A DNA stretch of 64,000 nt from Roseobacter sp. (GCA_002731875.1 PCCY01000019.1:1-64000); one strand, 5' to 3'. Positions 26,845 to 37,668 are shown, counted from the first letter of the stretch. Notes: generated from the sequence alone by a model not told the origin. Numbers and translations are program-made.

Positions 26845-28377
26845 CTAAAGCGGTATGTTGTTGTGCTTTTTCCATGGCATAACGGCCTTCTTGTTCCGCA
26901 GCGATGCAAACGCCCTTGCGATGCGCTTTCGCGTTGTGCGGGGCTGAATTACTTCGTCGATAAAGCCGCGTTCGGCGGCCACGAAGGGGTTCGCAAATCG
27001 GGCCTCGTAGTCGGCGGCATGACTTGCAATTTTCTCGGGGTCATTCAGATCGGCGCGGTGGATGATCTCGGTCGCTCCCTTTGCCCCCATAACCGCGATC
27101 TCGGCTGTGGGCCATGCATAATTGAAATCAGAACGCAGGTGCTTGGACGCCATCACGTCATACGCGCCACCATAGGCTTTGCGCGTAATCACCGTGACCA
27201 TAGGGACCGTGGCCTCGCCGTAGGCGAAAAGCAACTTCGCCCCGTGCTTGATCACGCCGCCGTATTCCTGACTGGTCCCGGGCAAAAAGCCGGGCACGTC
27301 GACAAGTGTCAGGATCGGAATTTCAAACGCATCGCAGAAACGCACAAACCGCGCCGCCTTGCGCGAGCTGTCGATATCCAGACACCCCGCCAGCACCATC
27401 GGCTGGTTTGCAACCACACCCACGGTACGCCCTTCGATGCGAATAAAGCCGGTCAGGATGTTCTTTGCATAGTTTTCCTGGATCTCGTAAAAATCACCCT
27501 CGTCGGCAAGTTTATGGATCAGCTCTTTCATGTCATAGGGGGTGTTGGCATTCGCTGGCACCAAAGTGTCCAAAGAAGGCTCGATCCGGTCGGGCGTGTC
27601 GAAAAACGGACGGACCGGTGGCTTTTCGCGGTTGTTTGCTGGCAGAAAGTCAACCAGACGCCGCACTTCGGCCAAGGCCTCCACGTCGTTTTCAAAGGCT
27701 GCGTCAGCGACGGAAGATTTCCGGGTGTGGGTGGAGGCCCCACCCAGTTCCTCGGCGGTGACCTGTTCATTTGTAACCGTCTTGACCACATCCGGGCCTG
27801 TCACGAACATGTAAGACGTGTCTTTGACCATGAATATAAAATCGGTCATCGCAGGTGAATACACAGCCCCCCCTGCACACGGGCCCATGATCACGCTGAT
27901 TTGCGGGATGACGCCCGACGCTTCGATGTTGCGCTGGAATACCTCGGCGTAACCCGCCAGCGACGCGACGCCTTCCTGAATACGAGCGCCACCGGAATCG
28001 TTGATCCCGATGACCGGCGCACCATTCTGGATCGCCATGTCCTGAATTTTACAGATCTTCTGAGCGTGCGTTTCGGAAAGCGAGCCACCAAATACCGTGA
28101 AATCCTGACTGAACAGATAGACCAGACGCCCGTTGATGGTGCCCCACCCGGTTACCACGCCGTCACCGGCGGGCTTTTGGCTTTCCATGCCAAAGTCGGT
28201 ACAGCGGTGGGTGACAAACATGTCAAACTCTTCGAAAGATCCTTCGTCCAGCAGCAGGTCAATTCTTTCCCGCGCCGTCAGCTTGCCACGGGCGTGCTGA
28301 GCGTCAATACGCGATTGGCCGCCACCCAGTCGGGCCTGACTGCGGCGATCTTCGAGCTGTTCCAGAATATCTTTCAT
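26845..28377 (-). CDS. pccB: Propionyl-CoA carboxylase, carboxyltransferase beta subunit
   Basis: About 510 aa with two crotonase-like carboxyltransferase halves. The N-half has [18 protein letters not shown] and the oxyanion site [16 protein letters not shown]; the C-half has [18 protein letters not shown] and [11 protein letters not shown]. These match acyl-CoA carboxylase beta subunits, and the pairing with pccA and scpA fixes propionyl-CoA as the substrate. The chosen start [12 protein letters not shown] follows AAGGGG. It leads the minus-strand locus and has two abutting TTTGCAAA palindromes about 60 bases upstream, the likely PccR operator. Confidence 0.97.
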   Translation of the reverse strand: MKDILEQLEDRRSQARLGGGQSRIDAQHARGKLTARERIDLLLDEGSFEEFDMFVTHRCTDFGMESQKPAGDGVVTGWGTINGRLVYLFSQDFTVFGGSLSETHAQKICKIQDMAIQNGAPVIGINDSGGARIQEGVASLAGYAEVFQRNIEASGVIPQISVIMGPCAGGAVYSPAMTDFIFMVKDTSYMFVTGPDVVKTVTNEQVTAEELGGASTHTRKSSVADAAFENDVEALAEVRRLVDFLPANNREKPPVRPFFDTPDRIEPSLDTLVPANANTPYDMKELIHKLADEGDFYEIQENYAKNILTGFIRIEGRTVGVVANQPMVLAGCLDIDSSRKAARFVRFCDAFEIPILTLVDVPGFLPGTSQEYGGVIKHGAKLLFAYGEATVPMVTVITRKAYGGAYDVMASKHLRSDFNYAWPTAEIAVMGAKGATEIIHRADLNDPEKIASHAADYEARFANPFVAAERGFIDEVIQPRTTRKRIARAFASLRNKKAVMPWKKHNNIPL

Positions 28378-28438
28378 GACGGACCCCTTTGATATTTTCG
28401 CCACAATAACGACGGTGGAGCGTCAACCAAAGAGCAAT

Positions 28439-28454
28439 TTTGCAAATTTGCAAA
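28439..28454. promoter_or_regulatory. Candidate PccR operator upstream of pccB
   Basis: Two TTTGCAAA palindromes abut (TTTGCAAATTTGCAAA). From memory, PccR of Rhodobacter sphaeroides recognises paired TTTGCAAA elements near its own gene and pccB. The same octamer occurs twice before pccR here. A related TTTGCTAA is found at 28487-28494. The site lies in the divergent gap between pccB and the transporter gene, so it could act on both. Confidence 0.75.
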
Positions 28455-28545
28455 TAATTTACATGACATCTTTTGTTAATTGAAAATTTGCTAAGCCTAG
28501 CGATGAGCGTAGACAACAAACAACCGTAAGCATAAGTGCATATGC

Positions 28546-29763
28546 ATGCACAGCGATAACCCCGTCCGTTTTTTGGACAAAACCTCCCCGCCACACATTT
28601 CCACTTTGATACTCTTGTCGGGTATCGGTGCGATGGCGATGAACATGTTTCTTCCCAGCTTGCCGGCAATGTCGCGCTATTTTGGGGTTGATTATGCCAT
28701 CATGCAGCTTTCCGTGCCGCTGTATTTGCTGTGCAGCGCGGGGTTGCAGGTGATTATTGGACCTGTTTCGGACAACCTCGGGCGGCGAAATGTGTTGCTG
28801 TGGGGCATTGCCATTTTCATGATCGCCACGCTCGGATGTATCTATGCACCGACCCCGGGCATTTTCCTCGTGTTTCGTTGCGCGCAAGCCATCGTGGCGG
28901 TCAGCATGGTCCTGAGCCGCGCAGTCGTGCGTGACATGTTCACCCAGGACAAGGCGGCGTCCATGATCGGTTATGTGACCATGGGCATGGCAGTCGTACC
29001 GATGATCACTCCGGCGATTGGCGGCGTGTTGCAGCAGCACTTTGGTTGGCAGTCAACATTCTGGCTGATGTTTCTGATCGGCGCGTTGGTGTTTACGGTC
29101 ACATGGTATGATCTGGGCGAAACATCGGTGAAATCCGGCAAGACGCTGGTCCAGCAGTTCGGAGAATATCCAGAGCTGCTCGGCTCACCGCGCTTCTGGG
29201 GTTACTCAATGGCGGCCGCGTTCAGCTCCGGTGCATTTTTCGCGTACTTAGGCGGCGCGCCTTTTGTCGGAAGCGAGGTCTTTGGCATGGAACCTGCCGA
29301 GCTTGGCTTGTATTTCGGTGCCCCTGCCATCGGATATTTCGCAGGCAATTTCATCACCGCCCGAAAGGCGACCGCCTACGGCGTCAACAAACTGGTCCTT
29401 TTGGGGTGTTTGGCCAACTTGCTTGGTGGTGTTTTGTCGTTGCTGTTGTTTCTCGCTGGTTTGGGGTCGCCGCTCGCGTTTTTCGGCATGATGACGCTGG
29501 TCGGGTTGGGAAATGGGCTGTCCATACCTAATGCAACAGCGGGCCTGCTGTCGGTCCGTCCGCATCTGGCGGGCACGGCATCGGGCTTGGGCGGGGCTAT
29601 CATGATCGGGGGCGGAGCGGGCCTAAGCATTCTTACAGGTGCGTTGCTAAGCACGGAAACAGGTGCGTATCCGTTGATTTGGATCATGCTTGTCACCGCT
29701 GTGGCAGGGGTGGGTTCGATCCTTGTCGTCATCAGACGCGAACGAAAGCTGGGGTTAAACTGA
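28546..29763 (+). CDS. MFS transporter, Bcr/CflA drug-resistance type
   Basis: The 405-aa protein has 12 predicted TM segments. The start region HISTLILLSGIGAMAMNMFLP and the loop GPVSDNLGRRNVLLWG (MFS motif A, DxxGRR) are typical, as is the Bcr/CflA-type SRAVVRDMFTQDKAASMIGY. The substrate cannot be predicted. It begins the plus-strand unit that continues to pccR after a 70-base gap, so its control is likely shared with propionyl-CoA metabolism, though the second pair of octamers suggests pccR also has its own promoter. No clear Shine-Dalgarno lies before the ATG. Confidence 0.87.
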   Translation: MHSDNPVRFLDKTSPPHISTLILLSGIGAMAMNMFLPSLPAMSRYFGVDYAIMQLSVPLYLLCSAGLQVIIGPVSDNLGRRNVLLWGIAIFMIATLGCIYAPTPGIFLVFRCAQAIVAVSMVLSRAVVRDMFTQDKAASMIGYVTMGMAVVPMITPAIGGVLQQHFGWQSTFWLMFLIGALVFTVTWYDLGETSVKSGKTLVQQFGEYPELLGSPRFWGYSMAAAFSSGAFFAYLGGAPFVGSEVFGMEPAELGLYFGAPAIGYFAGNFITARKATAYGVNKLVLLGCLANLLGGVLSLLLFLAGLGSPLAFFGMMTLVGLGNGLSIPNATAGLLSVRPHLAGTASGLGGAIMIGGGAGLSILTGALLSTETGAYPLIWIMLVTAVAGVGSILVVIRRERKLGLN

Positions 29764-29780
29764 CCCCTTGAAGCCAAGAG

Positions 29781-29820
29781 TTTGCAAAGCTAGGCTTTGA
29801 CAGGATCGAGAATTTGCAAA
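29781..29820. promoter_or_regulatory. Candidate PccR autoregulatory sites upstream of pccR
   Basis: Two exact TTTGCAAA octamers stand at 29781-29788 and 29813-29820, 32 bases apart start to start, which is close to three helical turns. A partial element TTTGACAG lies between them. They sit in the short gap between the transporter gene and pccR, with the second one 12 bases before the pccR ATG, so bound protein would block transcription or initiation. Confidence 0.7.
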
Positions 29821-29832
29821 GGACCCTGTAAA

Positions 29833-31233
29833 ATGGCGACCCAAAAGCTGTATGCAGGGGCAAAGCTGCGTGAAGTCCGTACAACTCTGCAGCACACGCA
29901 AAAGGATTTTGCCGCCCGTCTTGGGGTTTCGCTGCCTTATCTGAACCAGATGGAGAACAACAACCGCCCGGTCAGTACGACCGTGGTATTGGCGCTTGCC
30001 TCTGAATTCGGCATGGATGTGACGGAACTTGCCAGCGGAGACACGGAGCGCCTTGTCAGCGACATGCGCGAAATCTTGTCCGATCCGGTATTCGAGGGCC
30101 ACATCATCCCCTTGGCCGACCTGCAACTGACGGCCTCCAATGCCCCGGGGCTGGCGCGCGCCTTTATCAAGCTGCACCAGAGCCATCGCCAGACCCACGA
30201 ACGGCTTGCCTATCTGGATGAAGCGTTGGGGCGCGAAGACGCCCGGGCCTCTCCCAGCCCATGGGAAGAAGTGCGCGATTTCTTTCATTACTGCGATAAC
30301 TACATCGACCCAATCGATCGCGCCGCAGAATATTTCGCATCCAGCACGAACGGCCCCCATGCGTTACGCCGCATAGCGCTCGAGGCGCTGGAAAAATCCG
30401 ATATCAAGGTAACATTCGACGACGTCGATGCCCTGCGCCGCTATGTCCCCGAGACCGGGGTACTGCACATGTCCGCACGCGCAGCTCACGAGACGCAGAC
30501 ATTCCAGCTGTTGCTTCAAGTCGCGCTGACCCGGCAGAATGACCTGCTTGAAGCCACGCTTGACCTCGCGCGTTTTCATAGCACATCCGCCCGTGACATC
30601 GCCAAAATCGGACTCGCGAATTACTTTGCCGGAGCAGCCCTGATGCCCTACCGTGCATTTCTGGATATGGCGCAGGGTTGCCGTCATGATCTTGAGGTTC
30701 TCGCCGGGCATTTCGGCGCTTCGATCGAACAGGTCGCACACCGCCTTTCGACGTTGCAGCGGCCCGGCGCAAAGGGCATCCCGTTCTTCTTTGTGCGCGT
30801 TGATCAGGCTGGCACCATCACCAAGCGGCATTCCGCTACGCGCCTGCAATTCGCTCGGTTCGGGGGGGCCTGCCCGCTTTGGAATGTGCATCGCGCCTTT
30901 GAAACGCCGGGGCGCTTCCTGCGCCAGCTTGCAGAGACCCCGGATGGCGTGCGCTACCTGTCACTGGCAAGAGATATCTCGAAACCAGCGGGGCGTTTCG
31001 GCGCACCGGTCCGGCGCTATGCAATCTCGTTGGGGTGCGAAGTGCGACACGCCCCGGCGCTGGTTTACGGTGACGGAATGGACACCAACCGCGCGTCCGC
31101 ATTCGAACCAATCGGGATTTCCTGCCGTATCTGTGAACGGAAAGCCTGCCACCAGCGCTCGGTGCCGCCGCTGGAACGCCAGTTGACCGTCAACGCAAAC
31201 CTGCGCGACATACTGCCCTATCAGGTCGAATGA
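29833..31233 (+). CDS. pccR: Short-chain fatty acyl-CoA regulator (ScfR family), PccR-like
   Basis: About 466 aa. An XRE-type helix-turn-helix fills residues 8-62 (LREVRTTLQHTQKDFAARLG). The middle matches the DUF955/IrrE-like region without an obvious HExxH metal site, and the C-terminal DUF2083-type domain ends in a cysteine/histidine cluster, CRICERKACHQR (about 431-442). This is the layout of ScfR regulators such as PccR, which sense short-chain acyl-CoAs and control propionyl-CoA carboxylase genes. Its own promoter region and that of pccB both carry TTTGCAAA palindromes. AAAGGA precedes the chosen ATG by nine bases. Confidence 0.92.
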   Translation: MATQKLYAGAKLREVRTTLQHTQKDFAARLGVSLPYLNQMENNNRPVSTTVVLALASEFGMDVTELASGDTERLVSDMREILSDPVFEGHIIPLADLQLTASNAPGLARAFIKLHQSHRQTHERLAYLDEALGREDARASPSPWEEVRDFFHYCDNYIDPIDRAAEYFASSTNGPHALRRIALEALEKSDIKVTFDDVDALRRYVPETGVLHMSARAAHETQTFQLLLQVALTRQNDLLEATLDLARFHSTSARDIAKIGLANYFAGAALMPYRAFLDMAQGCRHDLEVLAGHFGASIEQVAHRLSTLQRPGAKGIPFFFVRVDQAGTITKRHSATRLQFARFGGACPLWNVHRAFETPGRFLRQLAETPDGVRYLSLARDISKPAGRFGAPVRRYAISLGCEVRHAPALVYGDGMDTNRASAFEPIGISCRICERKACHQRSVPPLERQLTVNANLRDILPYQVE

Positions 31234-31932
31234 TCAGCGTCGCGCGGCACGCCAGCCGGCGGCGCGCGCCTGCGCGGCGGTGCAGAACCAGCGCTCTCCC
31301 TTCGCCGGGTTTATCTTGGTCCTGCTGTAATCGCGTTGACCGGGGGCGTGAAATATCCGTGCCCCCATGGCATTGATATTTCCCTTCAACAGACAATCAG
31401 AGACAACCGTCTGGTGCCCTGCCCCCCGGTTGACCTTGCTTCCCACCCTTCGGGTCGCGCGGTAGTCGGCAGGGCGCAGTATTTCATACGCATGCACCCC
31501 CACCGCCGCCCGACGCGCCGAAGCCTCAAGGTCGATGTAATCGCGACTGTAGCGTGGATAGGAAAACGCGAGGCCGCGTGCGACAAGCGTTTGGCCGATG
31601 TCATTGCCCGCCACGTCACATCGCGCGACCGTGCGCCCGTAACGATCCGTGTCGACACGTACGCAATTCGCATGTTCACCCTGATAAATTGCCCGCACCT
31701 GGGCCGTAACCCATGCCCCACACGGCAGCACAGCCGCATCAGCCCCGACGCAGGTCTGGTCTGCTTCAGGCGCGTCAATGCCAAAAAGACGTACGCGCGT
31801 GCGACCGACATCAATGGTATCCCCATCAACAACATGCACCACACCCGAAACGTTCATATCCACGGCGATCGCCGGTACGGCCCACATACTCGCCGTAATA
31901 CACAAACTTAAATAAGCGATTAATCTTGTCAT
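31234..31932 (-). CDS. Secreted thermonuclease (SNase-like) family protein
   Basis: About 232 aa with a signal peptide (MTRLIAYLSLCITASMWA... PAIA). The SNase fold is visible: VVDGDTIDVGRTRVRLFGIDAPE, holding the metal-site Asp and the catalytic Arg and Glu, and TDRYGRTVARC with the second Arg. After the nuclease domain there is an extra C-terminal module (GNINAMGARIFHAPGQRDY, ERWFCTAAQARAAGWRAARR) that I know from many alphaproteobacterial SNase proteins. AGGAAC directly precedes the ATG. It ends one base after pccR, tail to tail, with no visible terminator in between. Confidence 0.88.
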   Translation of the reverse strand: MTRLIAYLSLCITASMWAVPAIAVDMNVSGVVHVVDGDTIDVGRTRVRLFGIDAPEADQTCVGADAAVLPCGAWVTAQVRAIYQGEHANCVRVDTDRYGRTVARCDVAGNDIGQTLVARGLAFSYPRYSRDYIDLEASARRAAVGVHAYEILRPADYRATRRVGSKVNRGAGHQTVVSDCLLKGNINAMGARIFHAPGQRDYSRTKINPAKGERWFCTAAQARAAGWRAARR

Positions 31933-31997
31933 GTTCCTGATTTGGACCGTTCTCACGGGCCAGGCAACATGTTTTGTTAATCTAAGTTAATTATCCC

Positions 31998-33656
31998 TCA
32001 GCGCTGCGACGTTTCCCACGCAGGGTTGATCCACGGCTCGCCATTCGATGCGGGCAACGGGTCAAGGCCCAGGATATGATCGGATATTTTTTCTCCGACC
32101 ATCATCGACGGCGCGTTCAGATTGCCATTGGTGATGCGCGGAAAAATGGAACTGTCGGCGACACGCAATCCGGCGACCCCGATCACCCGCCCCTGCGGGT
32201 CCACCACGGCATCGGGGTCATCTGCCCGCCCCATCCGACATGTGCCGCACGGATGATACGCGCTCTCGGCGTGGTCGCGAATAAAGGCGTCAAGCTGGTC
32301 GTCGGTCTGCAACGCGGCACCGGGCTGGATTTCGCTTTTCACATAGGGTTTGAAAACATCCTGAGCAAAAATCTCGCGGGTCAGCCGGATGCAGTTTCGG
32401 AATTCTTCCCAGTCTTGCTCTTGTGACATGTAGTTGAACACAATCTTCGGGGCGGCCTCGGGGTTGTTCGACGCTAGCGTCACGTTTCCGCGTGATGTCG
32501 ACCGCATCGGCCCGACATGGGCCTGAAACCCGTGCCCCTCGGCCGCCGCCTTGCCGTCATACCGTACAGCGATCGGCAAAAAGTGATACTGGATGTCAGG
32601 GTACCTGATCCCGGCCTTTGATCGGATGAAGGCCGCCGATTCAAACTGGTTCGAAGCCCCCATACCGGTCTTGGTGAACAGCCACTGCGCCCCGATGACT
32701 GCCTTGGAAAACACGTTCCAGTGTTTGTACAACGTGATGGGCTGACTGGACGCCATCTGGATATACAGCTCAAGATGGTCTTGCAGGTTCTGTCCCACAC
32801 CGGGACGATCGGCGACAACCTCGATGCCGTGTTCGGCCAGATGCGCTGCGGGCCCGATACCCGACAACATCAACAGCTTGGGCGAATTGATCGACGACGC
32901 CGCCACGATCACCTCTCCGCTGGCGCGGATTACTTCGGTCCTGCCGCTGTGACGTACCTCGACCCCAACGGCACGGCCGTCTTCGATCACCACGCGCTGC
33001 GCATGGGCGCGCAATAGCCGCACATTGCCGGTTTTCCTCGCAGGCCGCAGATACGCGTTCGCGGCCGACCACCGCCGGCCCATCCAAACGGTCTGTTCCA
33101 TCGGGCCGAAACCCTCCTGCTTTTCACCGTTGTAATCGTTGGTAGTCTCATAGCCGGCCTGCTTACCCGCCGCGACGAAAGCCTCGAACAGAGGGTTCTT
33201 GCGCGGCCCTCGGCTCACGTGCATCGGGCCGTCGGTCCCACGCCACGCGCGGTCACCGCCATGCCCTCCGTCATGCCACGTTTCCATCCGTTTGAAATAC
33301 GGCAGCACATCCGCGTAACTCCAGCCGTCGGCACCGGCTTGCGCCCAATGATCATAATCCAGCGCATGCCCCCGGACATAGACCATCCCGTTGATGGAGG
33401 ATGACCCGCCAATGACCTTACCCCTGGGGCAGGCAAGACGCCTGTTGTTCAAATGTGGTTCCGGCTCCGATGTATACCCCCAGTCATAGCGGCGCATGTT
33501 CATCGGATAAGACAAAGCCGCGGGCATCTGGATGAACGGTCCCGCGTCGGTGCCCCCATGCTCGACAACCAATACCTTGCGCCCGGCCAAAGCCAGCCGA
33601 TACGCCATCACGCACCCTGCGCTACCAGCCCCGACAATGATAAATTCCGCGTCCAT
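31998..33656 (-). CDS. betA: Choline dehydrogenase (GMC oxidoreductase)
   Basis: BetA oxidises choline to betaine aldehyde. The 552-aa protein starts with the GMC flavin fold ([17 protein letters not shown]), has the GMC signature blocks [19 protein letters not shown] and [20 protein letters not shown], and the active-site His in [12 protein letters not shown]. It ends the betICBA operon, 260 bp after betB on the same strand. GGCGATAGG precedes the chosen ATG; a longer frame starting at 33707 adds non-conserved residues. Confidence 0.95.
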   Translation of the reverse strand: MDAEFIIVGAGSAGCVMAYRLALAGRKVLVVEHGGTDAGPFIQMPAALSYPMNMRRYDWGYTSEPEPHLNNRRLACPRGKVIGGSSSINGMVYVRGHALDYDHWAQAGADGWSYADVLPYFKRMETWHDGGHGGDRAWRGTDGPMHVSRGPRKNPLFEAFVAAGKQAGYETTNDYNGEKQEGFGPMEQTVWMGRRWSAANAYLRPARKTGNVRLLRAHAQRVVIEDGRAVGVEVRHSGRTEVIRASGEVIVAASSINSPKLLMLSGIGPAAHLAEHGIEVVADRPGVGQNLQDHLELYIQMASSQPITLYKHWNVFSKAVIGAQWLFTKTGMGASNQFESAAFIRSKAGIRYPDIQYHFLPIAVRYDGKAAAEGHGFQAHVGPMRSTSRGNVTLASNNPEAAPKIVFNYMSQEQDWEEFRNCIRLTREIFAQDVFKPYVKSEIQPGAALQTDDQLDAFIRDHAESAYHPCGTCRMGRADDPDAVVDPQGRVIGVAGLRVADSSIFPRITNGNLNAPSMMVGEKISDHILGLDPLPASNGEPWINPAWETSQR

Positions 33657-33918
33657 CCTATCGCCTTTCTCGTGAGTCTTGGGCGGGTCAAGGATGCCGT
33701 CAGGCACCGCGCTTTTGCGCGGCTGGTCCTTGACGCGCTCACGACTCGCATCCCAAAATTGTCGAGGTGACTTGAGGATCAGACCGATCCCTCAAGCACC
33801 TCTCAGCATTTCCCCAAGCCGGCTGACCTCTTGCCTATCCCCCGCAAGGGTGGGCTCAGGCCCGGGTCTCGCACCAAAAATCATGTGCGCGTCAGCGCTC
33901 CATTGAATCAACCCTTTG

Positions 33919-35370
33919 CTAGAAGGGCGCTTCCAGGTCCCCCATGCGCACGTAGACGGATTTCAGCTGACTGTAGTGGTCGATTGCCGCCTTGGAGTTT
34001 TCACGCCCGACGCCGGAATTCTTCATGCCGCCAAAAGGTGCTTCCACGGGTGCGTCGTTATAGGTGTTGATATAGCAAGTTCCTGCTTCGAACCTTGCCG
34101 CGACCCGGTGCGCACGGGTCAGATCGCGCGTGAACACGCCCGCCGCCAAGCCGAATTCGGTATCGTTGGCGCGGGCCATCACGTCGTCTTCGTCGTCAAA
34201 ATCCAACACAGACATCACCGGGCCGAAAATCTCTTCGCGCGCAATGGTCATGTCGTCGGTCACGTCCGCAAACACCGTAGGCTGCATGTAAAAGCCGTCG
34301 CGGTCGATCGCGGCTCCGCCAAACACAACACGCGCGCCTTCGGCCCTGCCCTTTTCGATATAGCCCAGGGCTATGTCCAACTGCCGCTTCGATACCATCG
34401 GGCCAAAACTGGTCGCAGGGTCCAGCGGGTCACCAATCACCGCCCGTCCAAGCCGCTCTGCCAGCCGGTTCAGGAAAGCCTCCTTGATATCCCGGTGGAC
34501 AAATACCCGTGTGCCGTTCGAACACACCTGCCCGGAGCTGTAAAAGTTGCCCAAGATCGCGCCGCTGACGGCGTTCTCGATATCGGCATCCTCGAACACG
34601 ATCAACGGAGATTTGCCCCCCAGCTCCATCGTGACGTGCTTGATCCCTTCGGCCGCGGCGGCATAGACCCTGCGCCCCGTAGGCACCGACCCGGTCAGCG
34701 ACACCTTGTCAACGCGCGGGTCAGATACCAGCGATGCACCGACTTCGCCCATGCCCTGAACCACATTGTATAGACCGGCCGGCAGTCCCGCCTCGACCAG
34801 GATCTCAGCGACCTTCAGCGCGCATAGCGGCGTGGTCTCGGAGGGTTTAAAGATGATCGCATTGCCGCACGCCAGCGCGGGTGCGCCCTTCCAGCAGGCG
34901 ATTTGCGTCGGATAATTCCACGCGCCAATCCCCACGCACAGGCCAAGCGGCTCGCGGCGGGTATAGCCCCAGTCGTCGCCCAGTTGTATGTGTTCGCCGG
35001 TAAGCGACGCCGCGATGCCGCCGAAATACTCAAGTGCATCCGCGCCGCTGGTCGCATCTGCGACAGAGGTTTCCTGATACGGTTTGCCGGTGTCGTAGGT
35101 TTCCAGCACGGACAGCTCATGATTGCGCTCGCGCATGATGTCAGCGGCGCGGCGCAGGATGCGCCCGCGTTCGGTCCCGCTCATTCTGGCCCATTCCACC
35201 TGCGCTGTCCGCGCCACCGTTATCGCCTTGTCAATCACTGCGGGCGTTGCGGCGTGGACGGTTGCAATGGTTTCACCGGTCGCTGGATAGATCACCTCGA
35301 TCGGCGTGCCATTGGTATCCTCAACATATTCACCGCCGATGAAATGGCTCGCTTTGGGTTGCGTTTGCAT
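33919..35370 (-). CDS. betB: Betaine aldehyde dehydrogenase
   Basis: BetB oxidises betaine aldehyde to glycine betaine with NAD(P)+. The 483-aa protein has the ALDH signatures: the Glu in [12 protein letters not shown], the catalytic Cys in [12 protein letters not shown], and the cofactor region FKPSETTPL with [12 protein letters not shown]. The pattern [14 protein letters not shown] near the C-terminus is typical. It lies between betC and betA; gaps of 165 and 260 bp on either side are longer than usual in an operon. The ATG follows AAGAGAGA. Confidence 0.95.
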   Translation of the reverse strand: MQTQPKASHFIGGEYVEDTNGTPIEVIYPATGETIATVHAATPAVIDKAITVARTAQVEWARMSGTERGRILRRAADIMRERNHELSVLETYDTGKPYQETSVADATSGADALEYFGGIAASLTGEHIQLGDDWGYTRREPLGLCVGIGAWNYPTQIACWKGAPALACGNAIIFKPSETTPLCALKVAEILVEAGLPAGLYNVVQGMGEVGASLVSDPRVDKVSLTGSVPTGRRVYAAAAEGIKHVTMELGGKSPLIVFEDADIENAVSGAILGNFYSSGQVCSNGTRVFVHRDIKEAFLNRLAERLGRAVIGDPLDPATSFGPMVSKRQLDIALGYIEKGRAEGARVVFGGAAIDRDGFYMQPTVFADVTDDMTIAREEIFGPVMSVLDFDDEDDVMARANDTEFGLAAGVFTRDLTRAHRVAARFEAGTCYINTYNDAPVEAPFGGMKNSGVGRENSKAAIDHYSQLKSVYVRMGDLEAPF

Positions 35371-35535
35371 TGGTCTCTCTTTTTCAGTTGCGCCAAGTCC
35401 CGTGTTGTCGGATCGGCCTTTGGATTTAGATCTCGCGACAGGTTGCCGTGCCTGTCTGGGCGAGCCTTCGAAACCGGCCTCGTGACAAATATCGAACCGC
35501 ACCGTTCCGATTGCCTGATCCCGGCCGAGGGTCGG

Positions 35536-37044
35536 TCATTCGCCCCGCGGGAAGCGTTTACTTTCCTCAAGCAGGTTCAGGTCCATGTGATTGCGCATGT
35601 ATTGGTCCGATGCGTTCTTGAGAGGTTGGTAATCCCACGGATAATACCCACCCTTGCGCAATGCCTCGTACACCACCCAGCGGCGCGCCTGGCTTTTGCG
35701 TACCTCGGCATCAAAGGCTTTCAGGTCCCATCGCGCCTCGGCCTTGGCCGATAGCGTCATACGGGTCCCCTGATGCGCGGGTTCTTCGGCCAGATTCGTG
35801 CGCTCCTGCGGGTCAGCCTCAAGGTCGAACAACTGGTCCGGGTCCAATGCGCAGCGGTTGAACTTCCACTTGCCATATCGCAGCGACACCAACGGGGCAT
35901 AGGACCCTTCGGCGGCGTATTCCATGGCGACGGGTTCGGTTCGTTCAACCCCCTGCCCCATCGGCACCAGGGATTGACCTGTGGTCCACGGCGCGATGTC
36001 GTCCATCGAAACGCCAGCCAGATCGCACAAGGTCGGGCACATATCGATGTTGCTGACCGGAACCTCTTGGAGGCCCGGTGCCATCTGCGGTGCGCTGATC
36101 ATCATCGGGACGCGCGACGAGCCTTCAAAAAAGCTCATCTTGAACCACAAGCCGCGTTCGCCCAGCATATCACCGTGATCGGATACAAACGCGATGATCG
36201 CTTCCTGGCGCGTGTCCTCCATTGTTTGCAAAATCTCGCCGATCTTGTCGTCCAGATAGCTGATGTTGGCAAAATAGGCCCGGCGCGACCGCTTGATATC
36301 TTCATCGGTGATGTCAAAGCTGCGCCAGTCATTGGCATCGAACAGACGCTTTGAATGCGGGTCTTGCTGATCATAGCCAAGGTCGGGCACGGTGGGCAGC
36401 AGGTGATCGCAATCTTCGTATAAATCCCAGTATTTCCTGCGCGCGACATAGGGATCGTGTGGATGCGTGAAGCTGACGGTCAGGCACCAAGGTCTATCGT
36501 CCAGACCGCGTGACAGATCATAAATCTTGCGCGTCGCCTCATAGGCGACGGCATCGTCATATTCCATCTGGTTCGTGGTCTCGGCCACTCCGGCACCGGT
36601 CACGGACCCCATATTGTGATACCACCAGTCGATTCGCTCTCCGGGCTTGCGGTAATCGGGGGTCCAGCCGAAATCGGCGGGGTAGATATCGGTGGTCAAG
36701 CGTTCCTCGAACCCGTGGAGTTGGTCGGGGCCGACGAAATGCATCTTGCCGGCCAAGCAGGTTTGATACCCGGCGCGGCGCAGGTGGTGCGCATAGGTTG
36801 GCACGCTTGACGGGAATTCGGCAGCGTTGTCGTAGACACCCGTAGCCGACGGCAACTGACCAGACATGAATGCCGCGCGACCAGGGGCGCACAAAGGACT
36901 GGCGGTATAGGCATTCTTGAAACGGGTTGACCTTGCGGCCAGCTTTTTCAGGTTTGGCGCATGGAGCCATTCGGCAGGACCATCGGGAAACAATGTGCCG
37001 TTCAGCTGATCGACCATCAAAATCAATATGTTGGGGGCAGTCAT
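35536..37044 (-). CDS. betC: Choline sulfatase
   Basis: BetC hydrolyses choline-O-sulfate to choline and sulfate, feeding BetA. The 502-aa protein has the type I sulfatase signature CAPGR at residues 52-56, where Cys52 would be converted to formylglycine, and the metal-binding LILMVDQLNG at the N-terminus (Asp12, Gln13) with FVSDHGDMLGERGLW later. The C-terminal LEADPQERTNL fits the choline sulfatase subgroup. Its start overlaps the stop of betI by four bases (ATGA). Confidence 0.95.
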   Translation of the reverse strand: MTAPNILILMVDQLNGTLFPDGPAEWLHAPNLKKLAARSTRFKNAYTASPLCAPGRAAFMSGQLPSATGVYDNAAEFPSSVPTYAHHLRRAGYQTCLAGKMHFVGPDQLHGFEERLTTDIYPADFGWTPDYRKPGERIDWWYHNMGSVTGAGVAETTNQMEYDDAVAYEATRKIYDLSRGLDDRPWCLTVSFTHPHDPYVARRKYWDLYEDCDHLLPTVPDLGYDQQDPHSKRLFDANDWRSFDITDEDIKRSRRAYFANISYLDDKIGEILQTMEDTRQEAIIAFVSDHGDMLGERGLWFKMSFFEGSSRVPMMISAPQMAPGLQEVPVSNIDMCPTLCDLAGVSMDDIAPWTTGQSLVPMGQGVERTEPVAMEYAAEGSYAPLVSLRYGKWKFNRCALDPDQLFDLEADPQERTNLAEEPAHQGTRMTLSAKAEARWDLKAFDAEVRKSQARRWVVYEALRKGGYYPWDYQPLKNASDQYMRNHMDLNLLEESKRFPRGE

Positions 37045-37616
37045 TCGGTTTCTCCAAGCAGTTTGTGCAACACGCTGAGCGCCTGCGCACTGGCCGCGGT
37101 GGAACTGCCGCCGTCTGATAGCGCCGCCCGCAGATACAACCCGTCGATCAATGCGGCGATGGTTTCGGCATCACCGGCCGGATCGGTCGATATGGGGCGC
37201 AAGGCGTGGGTCAGGTTTGACCGCAACCGTCCTTGATACACCACCAGCAGACGGTAGGTTTCCGTGCTCGTCCGCGATGACGCATAGAGCGTCATCCAGG
37301 CGCTGACCGTGGCGGGATCAAAGCAGCTTTCGTCGAAACTGGCCCGAACGATTGCCTCCGCCCGCTTCAGCGGCGATTTGGCCAGGCGCAGCTCGCGGCG
37401 GACTTCGGCGCTGTATTCTGTCAGAATGTACCGCATCGCGGCCAGGAAGATCTGGTCCTTGCCGCCAAAATAATGATGCGCCAGCGCAGACGACATACCC
37501 GCCCTTCTCGCTATCTGGCCAACCGTAACGTCCAGCGATTGCGCGGCTCCGATCTCAGCAATGGTGGCTTTTACCAACGCATCGCGGCGAATGGGTTCCA
37601 TTCCGAGCTTGGGCAT
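37041..37616 (-). CDS. betI: Transcriptional repressor BetI (TetR family)
   Basis: BetI is the choline-responsive TetR repressor of the bet genes. The 191-aa protein has the TetR helix-turn-helix around residues 25-55 (TVGQIARRAGMSSALAHHYFGGK), with the BetI-type start MPKLGMEPIRRDALVKATI. It leads the operon betI-betC-betB-betA with a 4-bp overlap to betC. A 20-bp palindrome 50 bases upstream is a likely operator. Confidence 0.94.
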   Translation of the reverse strand: MPKLGMEPIRRDALVKATIAEIGAAQSLDVTVGQIARRAGMSSALAHHYFGGKDQIFLAAMRYILTEYSAEVRRELRLAKSPLKRAEAIVRASFDESCFDPATVSAWMTLYASSRTSTETYRLLVVYQGRLRSNLTHALRPISTDPAGDAETIAALIDGLYLRAALSDGGSSTAASAQALSVLHKLLGETE

Positions 37617-37668
37617 AAGGCCGATGTCCTTGGTGTTTGAGTGGCAGCTTTCCCCTATCTGGTAATAA

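Noticed and set aside
26809-27858. A 349-codon plus-strand open frame opposite pccB
   Set aside because: Antisense to pccB; no recognisable domain, and pccB motifs explain the sequence.
33771-33796. CTTGAG-GATC stem in the betB-betA gap
   Set aside because: A moderate hairpin without a T-run; may reduce read-through but is not enough for a terminator call.
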